Source: Thiobacillus sp.
GTDB taxonomy: Bacteria; Pseudomonadota; Gammaproteobacteria; Burkholderiales; Thiobacillaceae
Direction of reading: 5' to 3'
Length of the DNA: 55,379 nucleotides
NCBI GenBank assembly: GCA_020057245.1
Contig: JAGVGD010000016.1
Location: forward strand, 1-55,379
In this document: in pieces, positions 1-10,472 of the stretch
How positions within the stretch are numbered: the stretch's first letter is position 1
Layout of the letters: every line of letters starts with the position of its first letter
Notes under the pieces: model-generated
The model's input: only the letters and a program-made list of their open reading frames with translations
Database searches by the model: none
Told to the model about the DNA's origin: nothing
Program-made: the position numbers and the translations under genes

Positions 1-2
1 AG

Positions 3-107
3 CACGGCTGCACCGGACGCTCTGCGCCGGCGCGGCTGGCGCGCGCAATTGCGCACGCCGACACGTTCGGCCTGGCCGTACCGACGCTGCGGACTCTGGC
101 CCGCTAG
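3..107 (+). CDS. C-terminal fragment of a truncated CDS, product uncertain
   Basis: Open frame from the window edge ending ...AIAHADTFGLAVPTLRTLAR*, convergent with the next gene; too short to assign a family. Confidence 0.35.
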   Translation, partial: HGCTGRSAPARLARAIAHADTFGLAVPTLRTLAR

Positions 108-583
108 ATCGCCTTGCCCTGAGGCTTGTCGTCGCCGCCGTACACGCCGCCATGGTCAAACGGCATCCAGCCGGATGACTTGTCGGTCTTGAAGCGACCC
201 TTGACGCGATACGGCACGCCGGCTGCCAGCGCGCCCGGCGACAGGCGCTTGAACTGCCGGATCAGGTTTTGGGATTGCAGGTAGGTATCGACCCGCAACA
301 GCGTACTGGCCATGGCGGGAACCAAAGTAGCCTTGCCTGAAAGCCCGTTGGCGAACGGGCGGCCGTTCACTTCCAGCTCGAATTCCAGCGCCACGATGGT
401 CAGGTCGAAATCATTTGGGTTGCTGATGCGCAACCCGACGTCCAGGCGCTGTTCCAGCAGCCCCATACTTTTGACCGCGACATCGGCCACGCTCACTTTG
501 GGGGCGACGGCATTGAAGGGCAAGCCGGAACAAGCAGCGAGCCCCAAAGCCAGAAACACCATCAGCAGACTTTGCCTCATCAT
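104..583 (-). CDS. LEA type 2 / WHy-domain lipoprotein-like protein
   Basis: Lipoprotein-like N-terminus (LGLAACSG) and 'LRISNPNDFDLTIVALEFELEVNG' typical of LEA2/WHy domains. Confidence 0.7.
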   Translation of the reverse strand: MMRQSLLMVFLALGLAACSGLPFNAVAPKVSVADVAVKSMGLLEQRLDVGLRISNPNDFDLTIVALEFELEVNGRPFANGLSGKATLVPAMASTLLRVDTYLQSQNLIRQFKRLSPGALAAGVPYRVKGRFKTDKSSGWMPFDHGGVYGGDDKPQGKAI

Positions 584-589
584 GAATCC

Positions 590-1468
590 CTATCGAATCT
601 GCGCCAGCAGCTGTGCGGTCATGCGCGCGGCCTGCGCCGCATAGCCGCCGCCGAACAGGTTGGCGTGGTTGAGTATGTGATACAGGTTGTAGAGCGTTTT
701 GCGCACGTCATAGCCTGTATCGAGCGGCCAGTCGGCGCGGTACGCCGCATAAAACTCCGGTGCGAAGCCGCCGAACAGTTCGCTCATTGCCAGATCGCAT
801 TCACGGTCGCCGACATACAGCGCCGGATCGAAAATCACCGGCGTGCCATCGGCCAGATAGCCGTGGTTGCCGCCCCACAAATCACCATGCAGCAGGGACG
901 GCGCCGGTACATAAGCGTCGAACAGGGTATCGAGCCGCGCCAGCAAAATTTCGCCATCGCGCTGCAAGGCGCCGCCGTAGCCATTCCGCGCCGCCAACCG
1001 GAACTGGAAGCCGAGCCGTTGTTCGCGCCAGAATGCGATCCAGTCGTCCCGCCAGGCATTGGGCTGCGGCGTAGAGCCGATCCAGTTGTCGCGCGTCCAG
1101 CCAAAGCGCGGCTGCGGGATGCGGTGCAGCTGGGCGAGTTGCTCGCCGAGCCGTGCGGCGTCGCCGTGGCCACGTAATTCCAGATATTCCAGCACCAGAA
1201 ACGCCTGCCCTGCTGCCCTGCCCAGACACACCGGCTGCGGCACGCGCACGACACCCATCGCGACCAGCGCGGCGAGCGCATCGGCTTCAGCTTCGAACAA
1301 GTCCAGCCTGTCCGCGCAATTCGTTTTCACAAAGTACCGCTGCGCGCCATCCTGCAGAATCGAGGCCGTGTGGATGTCGCCGCCGGACACGCTGTGCGAA
1401 GCACGCGGCGCGAACGCGCTGCCAGTAGCGTTCGAGATCGCTTCCGCGATTGCCTCGACACCGTTCAT
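590..1468 (-). CDS. Fructosamine kinase family protein
   Basis: 'SLLHGDLWGGNHGYLADGTPVIFDPALYVGDRECDLAMSELFGGF' kinase motif; start chosen at MNGVEAIAEAI. Confidence 0.88.
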   Translation of the reverse strand: MNGVEAIAEAISNATGSAFAPRASHSVSGGDIHTASILQDGAQRYFVKTNCADRLDLFEAEADALAALVAMGVVRVPQPVCLGRAAGQAFLVLEYLELRGHGDAARLGEQLAQLHRIPQPRFGWTRDNWIGSTPQPNAWRDDWIAFWREQRLGFQFRLAARNGYGGALQRDGEILLARLDTLFDAYVPAPSLLHGDLWGGNHGYLADGTPVIFDPALYVGDRECDLAMSELFGGFAPEFYAAYRADWPLDTGYDVRKTLYNLYHILNHANLFGGGYAAQAARMTAQLLAQIR

Positions 1469-1539
1469 TGTCAACCGCCCACGCAAACAAAACGCGCCCA
1501 ACAGGGCGCGTCGTTCGGTACCAAACCAGCCATCGCGAT

Positions 1540-1959
1540 TTACTTCTGCAGGACCTTGCGATCAAACATCGCGGCGATGCCGGGGTCGCGCGAGGCCTTG
1601 GCTGCTTCCATGCGCTTGAGATACTCGGCCCACATCGCGTCGTGGTTCACGCCCAGGTCGTACAGGTATTCCCAGGAGTAAATGCCGGTGTCGTGGCCGT
1701 CCGAGAAGAAGAAATTGATGCCATACAGGCCGACCGGCTCGGCCGCATTGATGATCACGCCTTTCTTGCCGGTCTGCAGCACTTCCTGCCCGGGGCCGTG
1801 ACCGCGCACTTCGGCGGACGGCGAATACACGCGCAGAAACTCGAACGGCAGCTCGAAACGCGCACCATCGGTGAACGCGATTTCCAGCTTCTTCGAAGCC
1901 TGATGCAGCTTGATGTCGGTGGGGGTGGGCATAGCCATGTTGGACGCTCTCAAAGTCAA
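1540..1959 (-). CDS. DUF971 (gamma-butyrobetaine hydroxylase-like N-terminal) domain protein
   Basis: 'LHQASKKLEIAFTDGARFELPFEFLRVYSPSAEVRGHG' and 'GLYGINFFFSDGHDTGIYSWEYL'. Confidence 0.85.
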   Translation of the reverse strand: MTLRASNMAMPTPTDIKLHQASKKLEIAFTDGARFELPFEFLRVYSPSAEVRGHGPGQEVLQTGKKGVIINAAEPVGLYGINFFFSDGHDTGIYSWEYLYDLGVNHDAMWAEYLKRMEAAKASRDPGIAAMFDRKVLQK

Positions 1960-2054
1960 ATCAGCGCTAAGTGTAATCCCGCGCGGCGGAGATTAAACCC
2001 CTGGCGGGCAAGGGACTGACATTCAAGGGATGGTGCTCGGGAAGAACTGAAAAC

Positions 2055-2131
2055 TGGCGCGCCCGGCGCGATTCGAACGCACGACCCCTGCCTTCGGAGG
2101 GCAGTACTCTATCCAGCTGAGCTACGGGCGC
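2055..2131 (-). tRNA. tRNA-Arg (anticodon CCG), CCA encoded
   Basis: Minus strand GCGCCCG TA GCTC...CTGCC CTCCGAA GGCAG...GTGCG TTCGAAT CGCGC CGGGCGC G CCA folds as a cloverleaf. Confidence 0.95.
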
Positions 2132-2286
2132 CTGTATTGGGATGCAACTTCGGGTGGCGAAGCATAGCGGGTTTGCATTATGCCGTCCATCCACCAGGCT
2201 GCTGCCCGGGCGCATCGCTCTTTCCTGTCGGGGGCGCTTTCCTTATAATCCCGCCTTTCGATGCCAACCTCCAAGGATAATTTCAC

Positions 2287-3105
2287 ATGGCCGATTCGCA
2301 CGCCAAGATGACCCAAGCCACCCCGCAGGAAGTCATCATCTCGATTGTCGCAGGACTCCTCGCACCGCTGCTGGCCATTTTCCTGGTCATTCAACTGGTA
2401 CTGGGCATTCAGGACGAGCAGAAACCCGACACCACCAGCGAGGCTGCGCAAAAGGCTATCGCCGAGCGAATCAAGCCGGTTGCCCATCTGGAAGCGATCG
2501 ACGCCAACGCGCCCAAGGTCGAAAAATCCGGTCAGGAAGTTTATGACGCGATCTGCACGTCCTGTCACGCCGCAGGCGCGCTGGGCGCACCCAAATTCGA
2601 CAACAAGGGCGACTGGGGCTCCCGTATTGGCCAGGGCTACGACACACTGGTCAAGCACGCGATCGAAGGGATCCGCCAGATGCCGCCGCGCGGCGGCGGC
2701 AGTGATCTGTCCGACGTGGAAGTCGCACGCGCGGTGGCCTACATGGCCAACTCGGCGGGTGCGAAATTCACCGCGCCGGAAGCGGCCGCACCCGCCGCTG
2801 CGGCACCTGCAGCAGCCGGCGCCGCAGCGACCGCCAGCGCCGCCAAACCCGACCCGGCCAAAGGCAAGGCTGTCTATGAAGCCAATTGCGCTGCCTGCCA
2901 CGCCACCGGCGTAGCAGGTGCACCCAAGCTTGGCGACAAGGCCGCCTGGTCTACACGCATCGGCCAAGGCTTCGAGGGCCTTTACCATTCGGCCCTGAAC
3001 GGCAAAAATGCCATGCCCGCCAAAGGCGGTAACGCCGATTTGCCCGAAGCCGATCTGGCCAATGCCGTGGGCTATATGCTGGTCGAAGCAGGCGGCAAGC
3101 CCTAA
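2287..3105 (+). CDS. Di-domain c-type cytochrome (cytochrome c5-like)
   Basis: One N-terminal TM and two CXXCH motifs (CTSCH, CAACH); AAGGA RBS upstream. Confidence 0.9.
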   Translation: MADSHAKMTQATPQEVIISIVAGLLAPLLAIFLVIQLVLGIQDEQKPDTTSEAAQKAIAERIKPVAHLEAIDANAPKVEKSGQEVYDAICTSCHAAGALGAPKFDNKGDWGSRIGQGYDTLVKHAIEGIRQMPPRGGGSDLSDVEVARAVAYMANSAGAKFTAPEAAAPAAAAPAAAGAAATASAAKPDPAKGKAVYEANCAACHATGVAGAPKLGDKAAWSTRIGQGFEGLYHSALNGKNAMPAKGGNADLPEADLANAVGYMLVEAGGKP

Positions 3106-3156
3106 CAAGCTCAGTTGGCGGAGGCGCAATCGCCTCCGCCACACGACACTTCTGCG

Positions 3157-3915
3157 ATGTCCCGCACCTGCCCACACTGTGGGAGCACCCAAATCCGCTC
3201 TGCCCGGCTGCACGCACACGATGGCGTGCGCCATATCCTGTTCGATACACCACTTCGCTGCCGCGACTGCCGGCACCGCTTCTGGACCTTCAACCCGGTC
3301 AAACCCGCCCTGTTGCTGCTGGCAGTCGCTGCACTGGTTGGCATCACCGCCTGGTTTGCGCTTGAACTGTCGGACATCACGCCTTCCAGCCGCGCAGAGG
3401 TCAGCCTGCCGCATGACCGGGCAGCGGCTGGTGACGCCAATGCCCAATTGAAGCTGGGCTTGCGCTATGCCGAAGGCAATGGGGTGATTCAGAACGACAA
3501 GGAGGCCACCAAGTGGTTTGCCCTGGCGGCTCAACAAGGACAGACCGAAGCGGAATACCACTACGGTCTTGCCCTGCTCCATGGGCGGGGCGTGGTGCAG
3601 GACTATCGGGCGGCTTTCCGCTGGATTGAAAAAGCGGCCAAACGCGGCTACCCGAAAGCGCAATACGACCTCGGCGAGTTGTACCGCTATGGCACCGGCA
3701 CCGCAGTCGACAAGCCGCGCGCCTATCTGTGGTTCAACCTCGCCGCCGCGCAGGGCATGGAGGCCGCCGCCAAGGCGCGCGACAGCCTGGTGTGGCAGTT
3801 GAGCCCCGAGCAGCTCACCGCCATGCAGGAAGAAGCGCAGCGGATGAGCCTTGCCCCGACTGCGCCCGCGATGCCCTCCTCAACAGCAACCACAACACCT
3901 GCCCCCAACCCCTAG
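3157..3915 (+). CDS. Zinc-ribbon, TM and Sel1-repeat protein
   Basis: N-terminal CPHCGS...CRDC zinc ribbon, TM, then Sel1 repeats (AQLKLGLRYAEGNGV, AEYHYGLALLHGRGV, AQYDLGELYRYGTG). Confidence 0.8.
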   Translation: MSRTCPHCGSTQIRSARLHAHDGVRHILFDTPLRCRDCRHRFWTFNPVKPALLLLAVAALVGITAWFALELSDITPSSRAEVSLPHDRAAAGDANAQLKLGLRYAEGNGVIQNDKEATKWFALAAQQGQTEAEYHYGLALLHGRGVVQDYRAAFRWIEKAAKRGYPKAQYDLGELYRYGTGTAVDKPRAYLWFNLAAAQGMEAAAKARDSLVWQLSPEQLTAMQEEAQRMSLAPTAPAMPSSTATTTPAPNP

Positions 3916-3933
3916 CACCTGCTCCAGGCAATT

Positions 3934-4464
3934 TCAGAAAGATTTTTCAAACTGCATGGGTGCGGCCGGTAATGCCTTGATCGGCGCGGTTGGCGCAATG
4001 ACACCCTGATTGATTGCGTTATCCTGACTGTCTGCCGCCAGCGACTCGTAGTACTGGTAGCGATGGTAGCGGCGTTCCTCGGCCGGGCTTGAAAACTGCT
4101 GCCTGGAATTCGCTGCATCCGCTGAAGTCGGCGCGCCTCCAGCCTTCATTTCCGTTGCGGCCGCATAGCCGCTCCCGGGCCGGCTTGCACTGATCGCCGC
4201 ATTCACCCGTCGCTCCATCGCGTTTGAGACTTCATCCAGAGTAATGAAATCGTCCTTGTTTGCATCGATCTCGGCAAAAAACTCCGGCATCCGTGGAAAA
4301 GCAGCATAAGCCTGCGTTCTTGAAATCTTGCCCGTATTGCCTTTGTCGACTGCCTTGAAGCGCTGCTCGAACGCAGCCTCATTGAACGCCACAGGTTCTG
4401 TTGCAGCCCCTGCAGCAGTCGCGACTGTCGACATCCAGGCCAACCCGAGTAAAGAAAAGCGCAT
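3934..4464 (-). CDS. EF-hand domain protein
   Basis: '[17 protein letters not shown]' and '[17 protein letters not shown]' EF-hand-like loops; signal peptide. Confidence 0.7.
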   Translation of the reverse strand: MRFSLLGLAWMSTVATAAGAATEPVAFNEAAFEQRFKAVDKGNTGKISRTQAYAAFPRMPEFFAEIDANKDDFITLDEVSNAMERRVNAAISASRPGSGYAAATEMKAGGAPTSADAANSRQQFSSPAEERRYHRYQYYESLAADSQDNAINQGVIAPTAPIKALPAAPMQFEKSF

Positions 4465-4635
4465 TGTCGTATCCGAAGGTATGAAGGTTTTCGACTATGC
4501 ATGAAAGCCCCCTTTGCGACAACTTCAGTCAACCCATCCGCCCGCTCCCCTCCAACATCTGCATCTTGGCCCTCGGCCTGCCAGGCTCTGGCACCGGGCC
4601 TGTTAGAATGCGGCCTTTGTGTACCGGCTCATTTC

Positions 4636-5700
4636 ATGTCCGCCCTCAAGAACGATACTTTTCTGCGTGCGCTATTGCGTCAGCCCACCGACTACACCCC
4701 GCTCTGGCTGATGCGTCAGGCCGGGCGCTACTTGCCCGAATACAATGCGACACGCGCCCGCGCCGGCGATTTTCTGACGCTCTGCAAGACGCCCGATCTG
4801 GCAACCGAAGTCACGCTGCAGCCGCTGGCACGCTATCCGCTCGACGCCGCCATCCTGTTTTCCGACATTCTCACCGTGCCCGATGCGATGGGTCTGGGTC
4901 TGTATTTTGCGCAGGGCGAAGGCCCGCGCTTTGAACGCCCGCTGCGCGACGAATGGGAAATCCGCGACCTCACCGCACCGGATCCAACCGATAAGCTCGG
5001 CTACGTGATGGATGCGGTGAAAAGCATCCGCCGCGCGCTGGATGGTTCGGTGCCGCTGATCGGCTTTTCCGGCAGTCCTTACACGCTGGCATGCTACATG
5101 GTCGAAGGCGGCAGTTCGGATGACTACCGCCATATCAAGACCATGCTGTACAGCCGTCCCGACTTGCTGCACCGCATTCTGGAAATCAATACCCGCGCAG
5201 TTACCGACTACCTCAATGCGCAGATCGAGGCCGGCGCGCAAGCAGTGATGATTTTCGACTCCTGGGGCGGCAGCCTCACCCCGCATGCCTACCGCGAGTT
5301 TTCGCTCGATTACATGGAGCGTATCGTCGCCGGCCTGATCAAGGAACGGGACGGTCGCCGTGTGCCAAGCATCATTTTCACCAAGGGCGGCGGCAACTGG
5401 CTGGAAGCCATTGCCGGTATCGGCGCCGATGCCGTGGGGTTGGACTGGAGCACCGACATCGGCGAAGCCCGCCGCCGCGTGGCGGACCAGGTTGCACTGC
5501 AAGGCAATCTCGACCCCAATGTTCTGCATGGCACACCGGAGATCATTCGCAGCGAAGTAGCGCACATTCTGAATGGCTACGGCAACCACCCCGGCCACGT
5601 GTTCAACCTCGGCCACGGCATTTCGCAGTTCACCGATCCGGAAAAAGTCAGCGTACTGGTCGAGGCCGTACACAGCCAGAGCCGCACGATTCGCGCCTGA
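4636..5700 (+). CDS. hemE: Uroporphyrinogen decarboxylase
   Basis: '[21 protein letters not shown]', '[15 protein letters not shown]', '[16 protein letters not shown]'. Confidence 0.98.
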   Translation: MSALKNDTFLRALLRQPTDYTPLWLMRQAGRYLPEYNATRARAGDFLTLCKTPDLATEVTLQPLARYPLDAAILFSDILTVPDAMGLGLYFAQGEGPRFERPLRDEWEIRDLTAPDPTDKLGYVMDAVKSIRRALDGSVPLIGFSGSPYTLACYMVEGGSSDDYRHIKTMLYSRPDLLHRILEINTRAVTDYLNAQIEAGAQAVMIFDSWGGSLTPHAYREFSLDYMERIVAGLIKERDGRRVPSIIFTKGGGNWLEAIAGIGADAVGLDWSTDIGEARRRVADQVALQGNLDPNVLHGTPEIIRSEVAHILNGYGNHPGHVFNLGHGISQFTDPEKVSVLVEAVHSQSRTIRA

Positions 5701-5756
5701 GCCTGAACTTTTCCCGGCTCCGTCGCCCTAAATCGCACCTTCTTCAAGGATTCACC

Positions 5757-6593
5757 ATGAAACGTATTCTGATCAGCCTGTTTGCCCTCTTCCTCAGTTT
5801 TGGCTTTGCCGTGGACCACGCCGAAGCCAAACGCATGGGCAGCGGAAAATCGTTCGGCATGCAGCGCAGCACACCCGCCAAACAAAACGTTGCAGCCACG
5901 CCGCAGCGCCAGCAACCAGGCGCCGCGCCCACCACCGCGCCCAGGAAAAACAGCTGGATGGGGCCGATTGCCGGCCTCGCCGCAGGTCTGGGCCTGGCCG
6001 CCCTGTTTTCGCACCTGGGCATGGGTGAGGAGATGGCCAACTTCATGATGCTGGCCTTGCTGGCGCTGGCCGCATTCATGCTGTTCCGCTGGTTCATGCG
6101 GCGCAACGCACCGGCCGCTCCAGCCATGCAATATGCCGGCATGCCGCGCACCGCACCCGCTGCGTTCGACCAGAACCCGGCTGCACTCGGCAGCGCGTAC
6201 GCAGCAACCAGCGATAGCACGTTCCCACCCGGCTTTGATGCCGAGGCATTTGCCCGTGAAGCCAAGTTGAACTTCATCCGCCTGCAGGCTGCGTTCGACG
6301 CCCGCAACCTGGACGACATCCGCAGCTTTACCGCCCCCGAAGTCTTCGCTGAAATCAGCATGCAACTCGCCGAGCGCGGCGATGCCCAACAAACCACCGA
6401 TGTCATGCAGCTCAATGCCGAAGTGCTGGAAGCTGTCGACGAGGGCAACTATCACATCGTCAGCGTTCGTTTCACGGGTTTGGTACGTGAAGAGGACAAT
6501 GCTTCACCGGTCGTACTGGATGAAATCTGGCACCTGAGCAAACCGATCACAGGCCAAGGTGGCTGGGTGATCGCTGGCATCCAACAACAATAG
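5757..6593 (+). CDS. Tim44-domain protein
   Basis: 'GFDAEAFAREAKLNFIRLQAAFDARNLDDIRSFTAPEVFAEI' Tim44-like domain; signal peptide. Confidence 0.85.
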   Translation: MKRILISLFALFLSFGFAVDHAEAKRMGSGKSFGMQRSTPAKQNVAATPQRQQPGAAPTTAPRKNSWMGPIAGLAAGLGLAALFSHLGMGEEMANFMMLALLALAAFMLFRWFMRRNAPAAPAMQYAGMPRTAPAAFDQNPAALGSAYAATSDSTFPPGFDAEAFAREAKLNFIRLQAAFDARNLDDIRSFTAPEVFAEISMQLAERGDAQQTTDVMQLNAEVLEAVDEGNYHIVSVRFTGLVREEDNASPVVLDEIWHLSKPITGQGGWVIAGIQQQ

Positions 6594-6935
6594 ATTTAAA
6601 AACAATGGCTTACTTGCCGACAAGGTAAATAACCCTTTTTCCATATAGGCTAGTACTAACTAACTTATGCACAGCGTTGGTGCAAGGATTCTTTTTTTAC
6701 ATTTCCCCCTTGACACGCCAGGCATGTTTATAAGCCAATGATTATCAACCAATTATTGGTTTGCCTGCTTTTTAGTCTATCGATCCCGGATGCCTGTATA
6801 CGGGCGTTTGGGACGTTTCAAACCGAATCACCCACATAATTATCCACAGACTGGGTGGACAAATCAGAATAAGACTTTCTGAACATCCACTTAGCAAGGA
6901 TTCCCCGACTTTCAGCCAGGTTTCGCCCTTAAGTT

Positions 6936-9098
6936 ATGTCGTCCTTCCTTCAGGTCGCCCTCGACACCCCCTTGTACCGGCTGTTCGACTATCGCCTGCC
7001 GGACGGGCTGGGCGTCGTTCCCCCCGGCAGCCTGGTCGAGGTGCCATTCGGCCGGACCCGGCAAATAGGCATTGCCCTGAAACAGTCCAGCCACAGTACG
7101 ATCCAGGCCGACAAGCTGCGTGACGTCATCCGCATCTTTGATGACCGTCCCGCACTCGCCGCCGATGTCCTCCGTTTGGCACAGTTTTGCGCTGACTACT
7201 ATCACTATCCGCTCGGCGCGATCCTGCTTTCCACGCTGCCGCCGCGCCTGCGCAATGCCACGCCGTTCGCGCCGGCCACCCCCTGGCTGGTGCTGACCGA
7301 AGCCGGACGCACAGCCACGCTGTCGGCTCGCGCAAAATCACGGCTTGCGCTGCTCGAAGCCCTGCGAACTGCGCCACAAGCGCGCGAGACACTGCGCGCA
7401 AACGGACATACCCGCCACGCCAGCGCACTGATTGCAGAAGGCTGGGCCGAATGGGCGCGCGTGCCCCCGGCCGGCAGCACGCCCCCGGCCGCGACCGCGA
7501 TATCGCCACCCGCCACGGCTGAACAGCAAGCAGCCCTCGATCGCCTGCTGCCGGCCCTCGGACAATTCGGCGTTCACCTGATCCACGGCGTCACAGGCAG
7601 TGGCAAGACCGAGCTGTATCTGAGGATGATCGACGCCGTACTGGATCAAGGCAGGCAAACGCTGGTCCTGATTCCAGAAATTTCGCTCACCCCGCAGCTG
7701 GAGCAGCAATTTCGCCGCCGATTTCCCGGACGCCGCATTGTTACCCTGCACAGCGGATTGAGCGAGAAGGAACGCACCGAGAACTGGCTTGCCGCACCCG
7801 ATGCAGACCTGCTGCTCGGCACCCGTCTGTCGGTGTTTACACCGCTGCCGCGCTTGGGGCTGATCGTGGTTGACGAAGAACACGACCTCTCGTTCAAACA
7901 ACAGGAAGGGCTGCGCTATTCAGCGCGAGATGTAGCGATCGCACGTGCCCAGCAATGCAAGATTCCGATAGTGCTGGGCTCGGCCACGCCCTCGCTGGAA
8001 AGCTACGCACAAGCCTTGAGTACTCGCTACCAGCTGGTCGAGTTGAAACAGCGCGCGATCAAGCAAGCGCAACTCCCGACCATCGAACTGGTGGATCTCA
8101 AGCACATCCCGCTCGACAACGGCCTCACCCGCCCGGCCCTGCAGGCGCTCGGCGAAACCCTCACGCGCGGCGAACAAAGTCTGGTTTTCCTCAACCGGCG
8201 TGGTTATGCGCCCGCACTGTATTGCCCCAGTTGCGCTTGGGTATCACCCTGCCCCAGCTGTTCTTCACGCCTGGTACTGCATCAAGCTGCACGGCGGCTT
8301 AAATGCCATCACTGCGGCTTCGAATCGCGCATCCCTGCCGAGTGTCCAAGTTGCGGCAACCCGGACCTCAAAGCACTTGGCCAGGGCACGCAGCGGCTGG
8401 AGGAAACGCTCGCGGCGCTGCTACCCACCGCACGTATTCGCCGCATTGATCGCGATAGCATGCGGCCACGCGCCTGGTCCGAGCTTGGCGAGGCGGTACA
8501 TGCGGGCACACTCGACATCCTGGTTGGCACGCAAATGCTGGCCAAAGGCCACGATTTCCCCAACATGACGCTGGCGCTGATCCTCGACACCGACGGCGCA
8601 CTCTACAGTCCGGATTTTCGTGCCACGGAACGGCTGTTCGCCCAACTGATGCAAGTCGCCGGACGTGCAGGTCGAGCCGACAAACCGGGGCGCGTATTGA
8701 TACAGACAGCATTCCCGGACCATCCACTATTCCGGTTCTTGCAGCGGCATGACTTCGCTGGTTACGCCCGCATGCTGCTGGCCGAACGCAAACAACTGGA
8801 TCTGCCCCCCTTGACCCGGCAGGTGCTGCTGCGCGCCGAAGCGCCATCGATGTCAGCCTCGTTGGCGTTCCTGCAGCAAGCTGCGCGAATCGCGCCCGAA
8901 CACCCGCACATCAGCGTATTTACCGCCGTGCCTGCACCCATGGCACGCATCGCCAACCTGGAACGCGCGCAACTGCTTATCCAATCAGCCTCGCGGCGGG
9001 CATTGCAGGCATTCGTGCATGAGTGGCAGCCGCAACTGGACACGATCAAACCCCACGTTGCACGCTGGTCGCTGGATATCGATCCACTGGTGTTCTGA
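6936..9098 (+). CDS. priA: Primosomal protein N' (PriA helicase)
   Basis: Walker A GVTGSGKTELY, DEEH, Cys-rich zinc region CPSCAWVSPCPSCSSRLVLH...CHHCG, GTQMLAKGHDFPNMTL. Confidence 0.98.
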   Translation: MSSFLQVALDTPLYRLFDYRLPDGLGVVPPGSLVEVPFGRTRQIGIALKQSSHSTIQADKLRDVIRIFDDRPALAADVLRLAQFCADYYHYPLGAILLSTLPPRLRNATPFAPATPWLVLTEAGRTATLSARAKSRLALLEALRTAPQARETLRANGHTRHASALIAEGWAEWARVPPAGSTPPAATAISPPATAEQQAALDRLLPALGQFGVHLIHGVTGSGKTELYLRMIDAVLDQGRQTLVLIPEISLTPQLEQQFRRRFPGRRIVTLHSGLSEKERTENWLAAPDADLLLGTRLSVFTPLPRLGLIVVDEEHDLSFKQQEGLRYSARDVAIARAQQCKIPIVLGSATPSLESYAQALSTRYQLVELKQRAIKQAQLPTIELVDLKHIPLDNGLTRPALQALGETLTRGEQSLVFLNRRGYAPALYCPSCAWVSPCPSCSSRLVLHQAARRLKCHHCGFESRIPAECPSCGNPDLKALGQGTQRLEETLAALLPTARIRRIDRDSMRPRAWSELGEAVHAGTLDILVGTQMLAKGHDFPNMTLALILDTDGALYSPDFRATERLFAQLMQVAGRAGRADKPGRVLIQTAFPDHPLFRFLQRHDFAGYARMLLAERKQLDLPPLTRQVLLRAEAPSMSASLAFLQQAARIAPEHPHISVFTAVPAPMARIANLERAQLLIQSASRRALQAFVHEWQPQLDTIKPHVARWSLDIDPLVF

Positions 9099-9279
9099 AT
9101 ATCGCGCAGAGCGCAGAGCATTAACAAAGCATTCGTGCGGCCAGCGAGCCTATGGTCACAGGTCTTTGTCTGGTCGCGGCCGATCTACCGCACAACAACT
9201 GCCCCGCATAGAGCGGCCATAAACACAAATCAATTGTTGGTTTTAGCATGCTGGTTCGCTTTCGCTGATCAACAGGCAA

Positions 9280-9306
9280 AAAAACGGGAGCCGAAGCTCC
9301 CGTTTT
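9280..9306 (-). terminator. Intrinsic terminator of ompA-like gene
   Basis: Minus strand ACGGGAGC-TTCG-GCTCCCGT followed by a T run. Confidence 0.85.
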
Positions 9307-9325
9307 AATCGTCACCGTTCAAGCA

Positions 9326-10153
9326 TTACTGAGCAGGCGCAACCTTCGCACCCCACAGTTCGACACGGCGATTTTCAGCACGGCCTGCCTTGGTGGTGTT
9401 GCTGGCTACCGGACTGGCTTCACCGTAGCCTTTTGCAGTGATGCGATCAGCAGGAGCACCCTTCTTGATCATCGCATTACGCACGACATCCGCACGCTTC
9501 TGCGACAGCTTCAAGTTGTAGGCTTCTGAACCAACGCTGTCGGTGTAACCCTTCAGTTCGAATTGCTCGCCTGGCATGCTATTAATGTGAGCAACAGCCT
9601 TGTCGATTTTCTCGTCGGCAGTCGGCTTCAGCGTAGCCTTGTCGAAGTCAAAATTCACGTCACCCAAAACCACAATCGGCGCATCGGGAGTGGGTGCGGG
9701 TGCGGGTGCGGGGACAGCAGCGGGCTCGGGAGTAACAACGACGGGCGGGCAACCATCAGGGGTTTGTGCGTAAACGGTGGGGCACTTGTCCACAGAATCC
9801 AGTACGCCATCGCCATCGGTGTCGATTTCGCAACCGAGGGCGTTCACTTTCATGCCTGCAGGCGTATTGGGGCACTTATCGGTCCAGTCTTCAACCGTGT
9901 CCTTGTCTGCATCTTCAATTGCACAGCCCTTGTCCAGAATTTGCTTGCCGGGGCAACCAATGGTGCGGTTGATTTCATGGGCAGTCGTAGCCGGCACCTG
10001 AACTGCGTCCGGCGAATGAATGGTTTCAGGTTTCCATACACCTGCGCCGACGTTGGACGGATCATAAAAATAGGGGTCGGCGGCTTGGGCATTAACTGCA
10101 CCAACAGAGATCAGGGCGGTGCTGAGCAAGCTGAAAATGAGGGGGGTACGCAT
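9326..10153 (-). CDS. OmpA-family outer membrane protein with thrombospondin type 3-like repeats
   Basis: Calcium-type repeats DTDGDGVLDSVDKCP and C-terminal 'LKGYTDSVGSEAYNLKLSQKRADVVRNAMIKKG'. Confidence 0.93.
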   Translation of the reverse strand: MRTPLIFSLLSTALISVGAVNAQAADPYFYDPSNVGAGVWKPETIHSPDAVQVPATTAHEINRTIGCPGKQILDKGCAIEDADKDTVEDWTDKCPNTPAGMKVNALGCEIDTDGDGVLDSVDKCPTVYAQTPDGCPPVVVTPEPAAVPAPAPAPTPDAPIVVLGDVNFDFDKATLKPTADEKIDKAVAHINSMPGEQFELKGYTDSVGSEAYNLKLSQKRADVVRNAMIKKGAPADRITAKGYGEASPVASNTTKAGRAENRRVELWGAKVAPAQ

Positions 10154-10472
10154 AGTGATTAGGCTCCTGTGATTGATTTAAAGCTTTTAATTCGTCGCAT
10201 GTTGCTGATGCCGAAAGCGTACGGGAACATGCTTGGTCGCGTGACTATAACGCTATGCCTGTACACCTTACAAGGGCATGGGACAGGATTTTGCCCGGAT
10301 TCGTGGCGCACTGTTAGCATTAAGGCTACATTTTCTTCAGTTTGTGACTTTAATGCCACACTGCTTCGGAGACAGTGTGCAGTTCACATTTTTCAGTATG
10401 GGAAAGAAGTGGCCGCGATTCAAGAGACAAGCGCGTCATACCCTCACGTGCGCGGATATGAAGGAGCCAAAT

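Noticed and set aside
2122-3663. 513-aa minus-strand ORF
   Set aside because: Shadow ORF antisense to the cytochrome c and Sel1 genes and overlapping tRNA-Arg; low-complexity GC-rich translation with no domain.
4672-5673. 333-aa minus-strand ORF
   Set aside because: Antisense shadow of hemE.
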